Assembly: GCA_023433305.1 (NCBI GenBank)
Contig: JAEZCZ010000003.1
Coordinates: forward strand, 1-37,190
DNA length: 37,190 bases
DNA from: Pseudomonadota bacterium
GTDB taxonomy: Bacteria; Pseudomonadota; Alphaproteobacteria; Sphingomonadales; Sphingomonadaceae
Direction of reading: 5' to 3'
This document shows positions 29,399-37,190 of this stretch, piece after piece. Every line of letters starts with the position of its first letter. The stretch's first letter is position 1. Both the position numbers and the translations under genes were made by a program. The notes below the pieces were generated by a model, which saw only the letters and a list, made by a program, of their open reading frames with translations, was not told where the DNA came from and made no database searches.

Positions 29399-31306
29399 AT
29401 GCGTTTTGCCGCTTCCGTCCTCATGCTCTTTTCGGCCCTGACCTCCGCGCCCGCACTGGCGCAGGCGGAGGGCACGGAGCTGGTCTCGCCGGTGCTGCTG
29501 ACCGACGATGCGAAGGACCCGTGGACTTTCGCGCAGCCCGAAGTGGCGCGGGTGACGCATGTCGCGCTCGATCTCGTGCTCGATTTCGCCGGCAAGCAGG
29601 TCGGCGGCACCGCGACGCTCGACGTCCAGACGCAGCCGGGCGCGGAGACGGTCGTTCTCGATACTCGCGGCCTCGCGATCGAGAGCGTGAAGGACGAAGC
29701 GGGCAGGGACCTGACGTTCTCCGTTGGCGAGATGGTCGAAGGGAAGGGCGCCCCCCTCACCGTCACGCTCGGCGAGGCGCGCCGCATCGTGATCGCCTAT
29801 GCCGCGTCCGACGCCGCCGCGCTGCAGTGGCTCTCGCCCGAGCAGACCGCCGGCGGCGAGCATCCGTTTCTGCTCAGTCAGGGCCAGCCGACGCTCAATC
29901 GCACCTGGATTCCGACGCAGGACAGCCCGGGCATCCGCCAGACATGGGAAGCGCGCATCACCGCGCCCAAGCCGCTCGACGTGGTGATGTCGGGTTTGCG
30001 CCAAGGCGAGCCGGAGGACCTCGGCGATGGTGCGCGGGCGTTCCGGTTCGTGATGGACAAGCCGGTGGCGCCGTACCTGATCGCGATCGCTGCAGGCGAC
30101 ATTGCCTTCCGTGAGCTCGGCCCGCGCACCGGCGTGTGGGCGGAGCCGGCGGTGCTCGATGCTGCCGCGGCAGAACTCGCCGATACCGAGAAGATGGTCG
30201 AAGCGGCCGAGGCGCTCTACGGCCCCTATCGCTGGGGCCGCTACGACATGATCGTGCTGCCGCCGGCGTTCCCTTACGGGGGCATGGAAAACCCGGTGAT
30301 GACGTTCCTCACCCCGACCTTCATTGCCGGAGACAAGAGCCTGGTCGGCCTCGTCGCCCACGAGCTGGCGCACTCCTGGTCGGGCAACCTCGTGACCAAC
30401 GCCAACTGGGCCGACGGCTGGCTCAACGAGGGCATCACGAGCTATTTCGAGAACCGCATCCTCGAAGCGCTCTACGGCAGCCGCCGCGCAAGCCAGGAAG
30501 CCGCGCTGAGCTTCGCCGAGGTCGAAGAGACGCTGGCGGAGAAGGGCGCCGACCATCCGGTCACGGCGCTGCATTTGTCCGAGGCCGAGGCGACGCCCGA
30601 GGGCGGCGAAAGCGGCATCGTCTACGACAAGGGCGCGGCGTTCATGCGCACGGTCGAGACGATCGTCGGGCGCGAGCGGTTCGATGCCTGGCTGCGGCAG
30701 TGGTTCGACAACCACGCGTTCCAGCCCGCCACTTCGGCAATGCTGCTCGCCGACATGGAGGCGAACCTGGTGAAGGGCGACGCGGCTTTGGCCGAGAAGC
30801 TCAAGCTCGAGCAGTGGATCTACCAGCCTGGCCTGCCCGACAACGTGGTGCGGCCGCCGGCTTCGGCATTCGCCGAAGTCGATGCGGCGGCGGCGCAGTA
30901 TCCGCAGACCCACTTCGTCGATCCCGAGCACTGGGCCGGGTGGACGACGGCCGAGCGCTTGCGCCTGATCGCCAAGCTGCCGCGCGAGCTGACCGCGGCC
31001 CAACTGGGGGACCTCGACACGAACCTTGGCCTCTCGCGGTCGGGCAATGCCGAGATCCTGTTCGCCTGGCTCGAGCTGGCGCTCGCCAACCGCTACGAGC
31101 CCGCGGTGCCGGTGGCGGAGACGTTCCTCACCGAGGTCGGTCGCCGCAAGTTCGTGCTGCCGCTTTTCGAGGTGCTGATGGGCGAAGGCGACTGGGGCCA
31201 GCCCATCGCGCGGCGGATCTACGCCGAGACGCGGGCGGGGTATCACTCGGTCACGCAAGGCTCGGTCGATGAAGCCGTGGGTTGGGCGGAGGGTTCCCCG
31301 TCCTAG
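29399..31306 (+). CDS. M1 family aminopeptidase (LTA4H-like), exported
   Basis: 635 residues with a signal peptide (MRFAASVLMLFSALTSAPALAQA). M1 active-site elements: PYGGMENP (GGMEN at 294-298), HELAHSW with zinc ligands H321 and H325 and catalytic E322, and E344 in NEGITSYFEN, spaced exactly HEXXH-18-E. The C-terminal part (about 490-635) is helical like the ARM domain of leukotriene A4 hydrolase. It should release N-terminal residues from periplasmic peptides. The ATG at 29399 is preceded by GGAGAG. Separated from the DUF336 gene by a palindrome. Convergent with the GH16 gene. Confidence 0.95.
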   Translation: MRFAASVLMLFSALTSAPALAQAEGTELVSPVLLTDDAKDPWTFAQPEVARVTHVALDLVLDFAGKQVGGTATLDVQTQPGAETVVLDTRGLAIESVKDEAGRDLTFSVGEMVEGKGAPLTVTLGEARRIVIAYAASDAAALQWLSPEQTAGGEHPFLLSQGQPTLNRTWIPTQDSPGIRQTWEARITAPKPLDVVMSGLRQGEPEDLGDGARAFRFVMDKPVAPYLIAIAAGDIAFRELGPRTGVWAEPAVLDAAAAELADTEKMVEAAEALYGPYRWGRYDMIVLPPAFPYGGMENPVMTFLTPTFIAGDKSLVGLVAHELAHSWSGNLVTNANWADGWLNEGITSYFENRILEALYGSRRASQEAALSFAEVEETLAEKGADHPVTALHLSEAEATPEGGESGIVYDKGAAFMRTVETIVGRERFDAWLRQWFDNHAFQPATSAMLLADMEANLVKGDAALAEKLKLEQWIYQPGLPDNVVRPPASAFAEVDAAAAQYPQTHFVDPEHWAGWTTAERLRLIAKLPRELTAAQLGDLDTNLGLSRSGNAEILFAWLELALANRYEPAVPVAETFLTEVGRRKFVLPLFEVLMGEGDWGQPIARRIYAETRAGYHSVTQGSVDEAVGWAEGSPS

Positions 31307-31324
31307 CCGCCAGGCAGGAGTCGC

Positions 31325-32248
31325 CTATTTCATCTGAGTCACCCGCATCCAGTCGACATCCATCTGCACATTGCCGGCCTTCACCTCGTCGACCGTTTCC
31401 TGCGGGACGCCGAAATAGGGCGCGGTCACCGAGTTCACCCCGTTGGGGTAAGCTCCGCCGATGGCCGCGTTGAGGATGATGTATTTGGCGTTGTCGAACC
31501 TCCAGGGCCCGTACCTTTCGACCTGGGCTTTGGTGACCGTGTAGAAGGCGGTTCCGTCGACTAGGAAGGTCACCGCGTTGGCCGACCATTCGACAGCGTA
31601 TGTGTGCCATTGGGACGCGTCTGTCCCGGCGGCGAAGGTGTGCCGCATGGCCAGCGGAGTGTTGCCCGAATAGCCGGGACCATGCATCGCCGAGCTCGTC
31701 CAGTCGCGCTGGCCGACATATTCCATGATGTCGATCTCGCCCGAAGCGGGCCAGTCGCCGTAGCCGAGCAGCCAGAAGGCGGGCCAGAAGCCGACCGCGT
31801 CGGACATGCGGATGCGCGCCTCGGCGCGGCCATGCTGGAAGTCGAAGCGGTTGCGGCTGTCGATCCGGCCGGAGATGAAGTCGGCCCGGCGGGTCGCATG
31901 GGTGTCGATGCCGGGGCTGAAGACCACGCGCAAGGTCAGCACGCCCCCGTCCACGCCGGCCACCCCCTGCCGCAGCAGGATGGTGTCGGGAGAGTCGAAA
32001 TAGGCTTGCTGTTCGGTGTTCACCCAGAAGTCCGGCCCGACGACGTTCCACACGCGCCGGTCGAGTGAAGCCCCGTCGAACTCGTCGGCGAAAACGACCT
32101 GCGGCACAGGGGTTGGGGTTGGGCTGGGCGTAGGTGCGGGCGAGGGCGCGGGCGTCCCTCCCGCAGGCCGCGCCCCGCCCGCAGCGGATCCGCCGCCGCA
32201 TCCGGCGAGCGCCAGGCCCAGGACGGCCAAAGCATGGGTAAGTCTCAT
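31325..32248 (-). CDS. GH16 family beta-glucanase lipoprotein
   Basis: 307 residues. The lipoprotein signal ends LALAGC (Cys17), followed by Gly-rich and Pro/Ala/Thr-rich linker (to about residue 50). The GH16 jelly roll then begins with FADEFDGASLDRRVWN. The catalytic box is SGEIDIMEYVGQ with E171, D173 and E176; WPAFWLLG and HTYAVEWSANAVTFLVDG are also family motifs. Probably an envelope- or surface-anchored hydrolase of beta-1,3- or mixed-linked glucans; galactan specificity cannot be excluded. ATG 32248 overlaps the aminotransferase stop by four bases, an unusual pairing. Confidence 0.93.
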   Translation of the reverse strand: MRLTHALAVLGLALAGCGGGSAAGGARPAGGTPAPSPAPTPSPTPTPVPQVVFADEFDGASLDRRVWNVVGPDFWVNTEQQAYFDSPDTILLRQGVAGVDGGVLTLRVVFSPGIDTHATRRADFISGRIDSRNRFDFQHGRAEARIRMSDAVGFWPAFWLLGYGDWPASGEIDIMEYVGQRDWTSSAMHGPGYSGNTPLAMRHTFAAGTDASQWHTYAVEWSANAVTFLVDGTAFYTVTKAQVERYGPWRFDNAKYIILNAAIGGAYPNGVNSVTAPYFGVPQETVDEVKAGNVQMDVDWMRVTQMK

Positions 32249-33396
32249 GGCGATTGTTTCTCGGCCCTCCTGAACTCCGCCAAGCGCTCGACTGCCTCGT
32301 CCAGGGTCGCGTCTTCCTTGGCGAAACAGAGGCGCAGGAAGCCGCGTTCGGGATCGTCGCGGTAGAAGGCGGAGACGGGAATGGTGGCGACGCCGGCCTC
32401 TCGTACCATCCGTTCTGCGATGGCTTCATCGTCGGCGGGCAGGCCCGAGGCAGCGAGGTCGATGTTGACGAACCAGGTGCCGTCGGCCGGTAGCATGGCG
32501 TAGCCGGCGGCGGCGAGGCCGCGGACGAGGCGCTCGCGCGCAGCGGCGTAGCGGGCGCGGTGGGCCACGTGCCATTGGCTGGACAGCGCCAAGCCTTCGG
32601 CGACCGCCCACTGCAGCGGCGCGGCGATGGTGAAGTTGAGGTACTGGTGCTGCCGCGCGATTGCTTCGGCCCGCTCCGGTGGCGCGATCGCCCAGCCGAC
32701 CTTCCAGCCGGTCAGCGAGAAGATCTTGCCCGCCGAGCCGACCTTGACCGAGCGCTCGGCCAGCGCCGGCACGCCGAGCACCGAACGATGCCGCGCTTCG
32801 CCGAACACCATCCCTTCCCAGACCTCGTCGCTGAGCACGGCGAGGTCGTGCCGCTCGCACACCGCGCCGAGCGCTTCGAGCGTTGCCCGATCGAGCGGCG
32901 TTCCGGTCGGGTTGTTCGGCGTGTTGAGCACCAGCAGCCGCGTCCTGGAGCCGATCGCGGCTTCGAGCCGGTCGAGCGGCAAGGTCCAATGCGGCGGCTC
33001 GAGGCTGACCGTGCGCGCGATCCCGCCGGCCCGCTCGATCATCGGCAGGTAGGCATCGTAGAACGGCTGCAGCAGGATCGCCTCGTCGCCCGGCGCGATC
33101 AGCGAATGGATCGCGGCGGCGAGCGCTTCGGTCGCCCCGGCGGTGACGGTCACCTGCTCCTCGTGCACCGCGATTCCCTGCTCGTGGCGATAGTAGTCGC
33201 ACACCGCGCGGCGCAATTCGGGCAGCCCGCGCATCGGCGGGTACTGGTTCGACTTCTCGACCAGCGCGCGGCGGGCGGCCTCGAGCAGCTCGGCGGGCTC
33301 GGGCAGGTCGGGAAAGCCCTGGCCGAGATTGATCGCGCCGGTCTCGCGCGCGAGCGCCGACATGCGCTCGAAGATCGAGGTCTTGGCATCGGGCAT
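32245..33396 (-). CDS. Class I/II aminotransferase (methionine/kynurenine aminotransferase type)
   Basis: 383 residues. Fold-type I PLP enzyme: INLGQGFPDLPEP, QYPPMRGLPELRRAV, TVTAGATEALAAAIHSLI, LNTPNNPTGTPL and SAGKIFSLTGWKVGW with the PLP lysine K224. The arrangement is that of the methionine/kynurenine (YbdL-like) aminotransferases; the exact substrate is uncertain. Its stop overlaps the GH16 start (ATGA), so the glucanase is translationally coupled to it. Start ATG at 33396. Divergent from the membrane protein at 33566. Confidence 0.93.
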   Translation of the reverse strand: MPDAKTSIFERMSALARETGAINLGQGFPDLPEPAELLEAARRALVEKSNQYPPMRGLPELRRAVCDYYRHEQGIAVHEEQVTVTAGATEALAAAIHSLIAPGDEAILLQPFYDAYLPMIERAGGIARTVSLEPPHWTLPLDRLEAAIGSRTRLLVLNTPNNPTGTPLDRATLEALGAVCERHDLAVLSDEVWEGMVFGEARHRSVLGVPALAERSVKVGSAGKIFSLTGWKVGWAIAPPERAEAIARQHQYLNFTIAAPLQWAVAEGLALSSQWHVAHRARYAAARERLVRGLAAAGYAMLPADGTWFVNIDLAASGLPADDEAIAERMVREAGVATIPVSAFYRDDPERGFLRLCFAKEDATLDEAVERLAEFRRAEKQSP

Positions 33397-33565
33397 CGCT
33401 CTCGCCTGGTTAGAGCAGGTCGGCCGCGACCGCCATTTCCATCGGTAACGGCGCCGCTGTTTCTTTTTGGGAATAGGTTAATCCTGTTGCTGGCGAGCGC
33501 GGCCGAATCGGCTACGCGTTAAGGACCGACCGGGGTCCGCCGGCTGGCCGGCGAGGGAGGTCGTT

Positions 33566-35098
33566 CTGCAGGAAGCGTCGATCCGTTGGTACGAGGCCAC
33601 CCTGATCGTGGCGCTGGCCGCGCTCGCCCTGGTGTGGCCGGCGCTGGTGAACGGCGGTCCGTTCTGGTTCCCCGATACCTCGAGCTACATCCGCGGAGCC
33701 GATGCAGCGGTGGTGACGATCACCGGGCAAAGCTCCGAATGGTCGGATCGTCTCGTGCGGGTCGATCCAACCGCCCAGGCGTCCGACCCGGAGGCGGGGA
33801 CCGGGCCGGGGAACATCGCCGCGGGCAAGGGCAAGGTCGCTCCGGCCAAGCCGGTCATCACCGGCCGGTCGATCTACTTCGGATTCGTCCTCTACGCACC
33901 GATGATCATTCTCGGAAGCTGGGGCGCGATCTACGTTCAGGCGCTGCTCGTCGCTGGGCTGATCACCGCGTGCCTCAGCATCGTCGCCCGCGAATTGCGG
34001 CTCAGGCGGCGTGTCCTGCTGCCCGCGGTGTTTGCGCTGCTCGCAGCCTTGACCCCTCTGCCCTACTTCACCAGCATGCTGATGCCCGACGTCTATTCGG
34101 GGATCATCGTGCTCACGCTCGCCACCGCGATCTGCTTCTGGGATGGAATGACCCTGCGCGAGCGCGTGCTGCTCGTCGGCGCCAGCGCGGCCATCGCCAC
34201 CTTTCATACGACGCACGTGCTCATAGTCCTGGCGACCGCCGGCGCGGCTGCGCTGTTGTTCTTCCATGGCCGGAACCGGATTCGTCCGCTCCTCATCGCC
34301 ACGCCGGTGTTGCTCGTCGCTTTCCTCGCGGGCGCTGCATTCTCCTTTGGCGTCAAGTGGCAGCTGGGCGAGGGGCCGCTCTCGCCCCCGTTCCTGTCCG
34401 CGCGGATCACCGCCTCGGGCCCCGGCACCGAGTACCTTCGCACGCATTGCAGGGGATCGGCGGAAGACTTCGCGCTTTGTGCGTTTCGCGATCGCCTGCC
34501 GGCGGACAGCGACACGATCCTGTGGAGCAAGGACCCCGGCCAGGGGGTGTTCCAGGTTGCCGGTCCCGAACTGCAGCGCCGCCTGGGCAAAGAGGACCGG
34601 GCGTTCTTCCTCGCCGTGCTGCGCGGCGATCCCGTCGGCTTTCTCGGTGTGACGGGACAATCGGTCTTCGAGACCTTGACCTCCTTCAACCTCCGCAGCT
34701 TCAACTATTCGCAGGGCAAAGGGACCACGCTCGTCGCCGAGGTTCCGGCTGCGGTCGCGGACGAGATCGCCGGCTCGCGGGCGTTCGACCAGCGGATGCC
34801 GACGAGCTTCGCGGTCTACGCCGCGATCGCTACGACGCTCGCATCTCTGGCGGCTATCGGGTGGTTCTCGTGGGCGTCTCTCGTCCGCTCCGACCCGACG
34901 CAACGCCCTCTCCGGCGCTATGCCCTTCTGGTCGTCCTCGCGGTGCTGGCCAACGGCGTCGCCTGCGGGGCGTTGTCGAAGGCCACGGCGCGCTACCAGA
35001 TGCGGCTCATCTGGCTCCTGCCCGCCGCGGCGATGGTCGTGGCTGCCGCATGCATCTCGCGCCGCCCGCTGGAAGTGGGCCGGCCGGCGTCCGGCTGA
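33566..35098 (+). CDS. Polytopic membrane protein (possible GT-C-type glycosyltransferase)
   Basis: 510 residues if the CTG at 33566 starts translation; the first standard start is GTG 33608, which falls in the first membrane helix. GAGGGAGG (33553-33560) lies five bases before the CTG. About nine to eleven hydrophobic segments are visible. Early FWFPDTSSYIRGADA (D37, Y41 of a DxxxY pattern) resembles the first loop of GT-C glycosyltransferases. A large soluble loop (about 255-385) carries two Cys. No known family is certain. It is convergent with the GT2 gene (stops share TGATCA) and stands beside GtrA, so it may be the lumenal transferase of a Gtr-like system. Confidence 0.72.
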   Translation: MQEASIRWYEATLIVALAALALVWPALVNGGPFWFPDTSSYIRGADAAVVTITGQSSEWSDRLVRVDPTAQASDPEAGTGPGNIAAGKGKVAPAKPVITGRSIYFGFVLYAPMIILGSWGAIYVQALLVAGLITACLSIVARELRLRRRVLLPAVFALLAALTPLPYFTSMLMPDVYSGIIVLTLATAICFWDGMTLRERVLLVGASAAIATFHTTHVLIVLATAGAAALLFFHGRNRIRPLLIATPVLLVAFLAGAAFSFGVKWQLGEGPLSPPFLSARITASGPGTEYLRTHCRGSAEDFALCAFRDRLPADSDTILWSKDPGQGVFQVAGPELQRRLGKEDRAFFLAVLRGDPVGFLGVTGQSVFETLTSFNLRSFNYSQGKGTTLVAEVPAAVADEIAGSRAFDQRMPTSFAVYAAIATTLASLAAIGWFSWASLVRSDPTQRPLRRYALLVVLAVLANGVACGALSKATARYQMRLIWLLPAAAMVVAAACISRRPLEVGRPASG

Positions 35099-36016
35099 TC
35101 AAACCCCGCCGACGCGTTTGTCGATCATGTCCGCGACCAGAATGAACATGCCGGCGTTGATCGTGAACAGGATCAGCAGCAGAGATTTTTCGGTCAGGTC
35201 GTTGAGCACGAAGACGTCGTAGCCGAGGCTCGCTGTCGCCGCCGCGCCGAGCACCAGGAACAGCGGAAGAAACGCGCGGATCGGGGCGAAGTAGACACCG
35301 GTTCGCAGGATGATGCGAATGAAGCGCCAGGTGTCGGCGAATGGCCGGATCTTCGATTTGCCCTCGCGCTTCGCGTAACTGATTGGGATGAACCTGACCA
35401 GGCGGAACGTCGTCAGCATTGCCAGCGTGATGGTGATCGTGAAGCTGAAGCTGTTGGGCAGGATGTTGAAGAATCGCTCGGCAATTTCCTTGCGGAACAC
35501 GCGCATGCCGGAGTTTATGTCGGGAACCTCGCGACCGGCGATGAACGATATCCATCGTTTGAGGAAGAACTTGGGAAAGGCGCGCACTTTCGAGTAGTTT
35601 ACGCCGGGGCCGACGCGGGCGCCGACGACCATGTCGATTTCGGCGCATTCACGGATCAGCTCGGGCAAGCGCTCGTTGGGATAGGTTCCGTCGGCGTCGG
35701 TAATGGCGATCAGCGGCGCGTGCGCCGCGCGGATGCCGGTCTTGAGCGCGGCGCCATAGCCCTGGTTCACCACGTGGTCGATCACGCGAAGCCGCGGAAA
35801 GCGAAGCTGGAGCTCGGCAAGGACCCGACCGGAGCTGTCGCGCGAGCCGTCGTTCACGACGATCAGCTCGTATTCGAGCTGTCCGGCAAGCGCAGTCTCG
35901 AGCTGCACGATGGTGTTCTCGATCGAGGCTTCCTCGTCATAGCAGGGAACTATGATCGAGCAGGCGACCTCCGGCCGCGTGCCGCTCAGCGCCCGAGAAC
36001 TTTGAGACCCCGCCAT
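35099..36016 (-). CDS. Family 2 glycosyltransferase (GtrB/DPM1-like)
   Basis: 305 residues. GT2 core: SIIVPCYDEEASIENTI, LIVVNDGSRDSS (nucleotide-binding), NQGYGAALKTGIRAAHAPLIAITDADGTYP with the DxD D107-D109, and VPDINSGMRVFRK. Two C-terminal membrane helices (about 243-262 and 275-297) match GtrB and bactoprenyl-phosphate glycosyltransferases, which make a lipid-linked sugar on the cytoplasmic face. GtrA follows upstream on the same strand, 103 bases away. The sugar is unknown. Ends on the shared TGATCA with the convergent membrane protein gene. Confidence 0.92.
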   Translation of the reverse strand: MAGSQSSRALSGTRPEVACSIIVPCYDEEASIENTIVQLETALAGQLEYELIVVNDGSRDSSGRVLAELQLRFPRLRVIDHVVNQGYGAALKTGIRAAHAPLIAITDADGTYPNERLPELIRECAEIDMVVGARVGPGVNYSKVRAFPKFFLKRWISFIAGREVPDINSGMRVFRKEIAERFFNILPNSFSFTITITLAMLTTFRLVRFIPISYAKREGKSKIRPFADTWRFIRIILRTGVYFAPIRAFLPLFLVLGAAATASLGYDVFVLNDLTEKSLLLILFTINAGMFILVADMIDKRVGGV

Positions 36017-36119
36017 TTTTCCCCCTTGATGTCATGCGCGGGCTTTTGGCACCGCCCGCGCGACCCGCCAAGCCCTCGTGCGGCCCGCCGCTGCATCTTC
36101 GCACGGCGTTCAGCCGGTA

Positions 36120-36512
36120 TCAGCTACCGAAAAGGCGACGATACCCGAAAAACTTCATGATGGTCGAAAGCGTGAGAATGATCAGCACGGCCAGGGCGTA
36201 GTTCATGGACAGACCCTCATAGAGGCCGAGGAACGCGAAATACTCGATCACCCGAAAACTGCCGTTCACGACCAGGTATCTCCACAAGTCTCCCTTGAGG
36301 CTCTTCTGGCTGCGGAAGACGAACGACCGCAGCATGACGAAGTTGGCGAGGTAGGAGGTTGCAAATCCGATCGCGACGGAGATCTGCACCGCTATCCCGA
36401 GCCCTTCGTGGAGCAGCACCGGCAAACCGAGCGACAGCGCCGCGCTGAGCCCGCTCGTCATGCCGAAGCGGACCACGTGATCTATCAGCCCAGCGTTGGG
36501 TTTCCCGGCCAT
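36120..36512 (-). CDS. GtrA-family membrane protein
   Basis: 130 residues with four hydrophobic segments, beginning VVRFGMTSGLSAALSLGLPVLL and continuing ATSYLANFVMLRSFVFRS and LILTLSTIMKFFGYRRLFG. This is the GtrA domain pattern; GtrA proteins are thought to flip the lipid-linked sugar made by GtrB across the inner membrane. ATG at 36512. A TTGACA box is at 36549-36544 on the same strand but lacks a good -10 partner. It precedes the GT2 gene, supporting a GtrA-GtrB pair. Confidence 0.92.
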   Translation of the reverse strand: MAGKPNAGLIDHVVRFGMTSGLSAALSLGLPVLLHEGLGIAVQISVAIGFATSYLANFVMLRSFVFRSQKSLKGDLWRYLVVNGSFRVIEYFAFLGLYEGLSMNYALAVLIILTLSTIMKFFGYRRLFGS

Positions 36513-36655
36513 CGAGAGATCGCGAACAGCAGGCCGGAATCTTTGTCAACCCGGCGCCACCTTTGCGGCGATCGGAGCGCCGGCGCGGGGGCGCCTGTCG
36601 GCACGGCGAGAGATGCGGGCGGCTGCCGGCGTCGGGCGCGTTAACGCCTTTCCCC

Positions 36656-36684
36656 TTGCCGACGATGGCGGGGCACCGCACATT
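36656..36684 (+). promoter_or_regulatory. Possible promoter of the Rel/SpoT gene
   Basis: TTGCCG (36656-36661), 17-base spacer and CACATT (36679-36684), which matches three of six -10 bases. The ATG at 36692 starts seven bases later, so the transcript would be nearly leaderless, as at hisB. No Shine-Dalgarno is visible. Tentative. Confidence 0.3.
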
Positions 36685-36691
36685 CGGGTCA

Positions 36692-37190
36692 ATGCTCCGC
36701 CAGTACGAACTTGTTGAAAGGGTCAAGGCCTACGATCCCGAGGCGGACGAGGCGCTGCTCAACCGCGCCTACGTCTATACCGTGCAGAAGCACGGCACCC
36801 AGAAGCGGGCCAGCGGCGACCCCTATTTCAGCCATCCGATCGAGGTCGCCGGGCTGATGACCGACCTCAAGCTCGACCAGGAGACGATCGTCACCGCGCT
36901 GCTCCACGACACGGTCGAGGACACGCTCGACACGATCGAAGAGATCGAGAAGAACTTCGGGCCCGACATCGCCAAGCTGGTCGACGGCGTGACCAAGCTC
37001 TCCAAGCTCGAGCAGCTCACCGACGACGAGCGGGTGGCCGAGAACCTGCGCAAGTTCTTCCTCGCGATGAGCGAGGACATCCGCGTGCTGATGGTCAAGC
37101 TCGCGGACCGGCTGCACAACATGCGCACGCTCCACTTCATCAAGAGCCCGGAGAAGCGCAAGCGCATCGCCCGCGAGACGATGGACATCT
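36692..37190 (+). CDS. Rel/SpoT (p)ppGpp synthetase/hydrolase, N-terminal part (cut by window edge)
   Basis: The first 166 residues of a RelA/SpoT homologue, open at the window end. The N-terminal HD hydrolase domain has its metal and catalytic residues: H48 (YFSHPIEVAG), H72-D73 with ED following (LLHDTVEDT) and D139 (KLADRLHNMRT), so hydrolase activity is probably retained. In alphaproteobacteria a single bifunctional Rel protein makes and degrades (p)ppGpp; the synthetase, TGS and ACT domains would lie beyond 37190. ATG 36692 gives the usual MLRQYELVERVKAYDP start. No ribosome binding site is seen upstream. Confidence 0.95.
   Translation, partial: MLRQYELVERVKAYDPEADEALLNRAYVYTVQKHGTQKRASGDPYFSHPIEVAGLMTDLKLDQETIVTALLHDTVEDTLDTIEEIEKNFGPDIAKLVDGVTKLSKLEQLTDDERVAENLRKFFLAMSEDIRVLMVKLADRLHNMRTLHFIKSPEKRKRIARETMDI

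Noticed and set aside
28766..31258. A very long minus-strand open frame (over 800 codons) opposite hemF, the DUF336 gene and the M1 peptidase.
   Set aside because: High-GC DNA leaves the opposite frame open; the plus-strand genes have complete catalytic motifs while this translation has low-complexity Arg/His/Gly composition and no domain.
33512..35145. Long open frames on both strands over the 33566 membrane protein.
   Set aside because: They lack hydrophobic topology or motifs; only the frame of 33566-35098 gives membrane helices and a good ribosome binding site.
36521..36549. TTGACA before GtrA as a full promoter.
   Set aside because: The -35 is perfect, but no -10 box follows at normal spacing, so it was noted only in the GtrA entry.
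1..37190. tRNA, rRNA, riboswitch, IS element, prophage or CRISPR features.
   Set aside because: Intergenic gaps are short and I found no cloverleaf, transposase, integrase, terminal repeats or repeat-spacer pattern on reading both strands.

Overview
The window reads as a high-GC alphaproteobacterial chromosome segment, most likely order Sphingomonadales (Erythrobacteraceae or Sphingomonadaceae). The assignment rests on gene content and recognisable protein families: alpha-type SspB, the hisB-hisH...hisA-hisF...hisE-HIT order followed by ybgC-tolQRAB-pal, a lipidated subtilisin autotransporter, many small sphingomonad-like proteins, and sequences resembling sigma-EcfG general-stress promoters. 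It is gene-dense (49 protein genes called). I see no tRNA, rRNA, CRISPR array, insertion sequence or prophage. No gene-free stretch exceeds 300 bases; the longest (22757-23043, 287 bases) carries divergent regulatory signals.

Layout. 1-3230: small accessory genes (DUF2892 membrane protein, c-type cytochrome lipoprotein, DUF985 cupin and DUF427 overlapping, DUF72, an unrecognised anchored protein). 3439-5607: secreted M19 dipeptidase facing a DUF1810/DUF3008/small-membrane-protein group. 5699-10721: dapD, a subtilisin-type autotransporter lipoprotein, gmk, an unrecognised basic protein, sspB. 10834-17155: the histidine cluster hisB-hisH, then an inserted SDR-GH130 pair and a small helix-turn-helix gene, then hisA-hisF, a 66-residue PEP-CTERM-like miniprotein, hisE and a HIT hydrolase. 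17244-21594: ybgC-tolQ-tolR-tolA-tolB-pal. 21595-26590: small envelope, J-domain and lipoprotein genes, a Cys/Met-metabolism PLP enzyme, an SLC13-type transporter and a VOC protein. 26611-33396: infC, pdeM, hemF with a coupled heme-binding-like gene, a secreted M1 aminopeptidase, a GH16 lipoprotein and an aminotransferase. 33566-36512: a polytopic membrane protein convergent with a GT2 glycosyltransferase and GtrA, resembling the three parts of a Gtr glycan-modification system. 36692-end: the first 166 residues of a Rel/SpoT (p)ppGpp enzyme, cut by the window edge.

How it fits together. Two conserved blocks dominate: histidine biosynthesis (IGP dehydratase, the HisH/HisF synthase, HisA, HisE) and the Tol-Pal envelope machine. 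Around them lie envelope and secreted functions (dipeptidase, M1 peptidase, autotransporter, glucanase, Gtr-like trio) and probable stress genes. The signals most worth checking are a perfect sigma-EcfG-type promoter at 22811-22836 with weaker relatives elsewhere; a repeated GCGACA motif at about 20-bp spacing between a small HTH gene and hisA; probable rare start codons for infC (ATA) and the 33566 membrane protein (CTG); a DUF1810 gene without a usable start at its expected N-terminus; and a miniprotein that is almost only signal peptide plus sorting tail. No wholly new multi-gene system is demonstrable from sequence alone.
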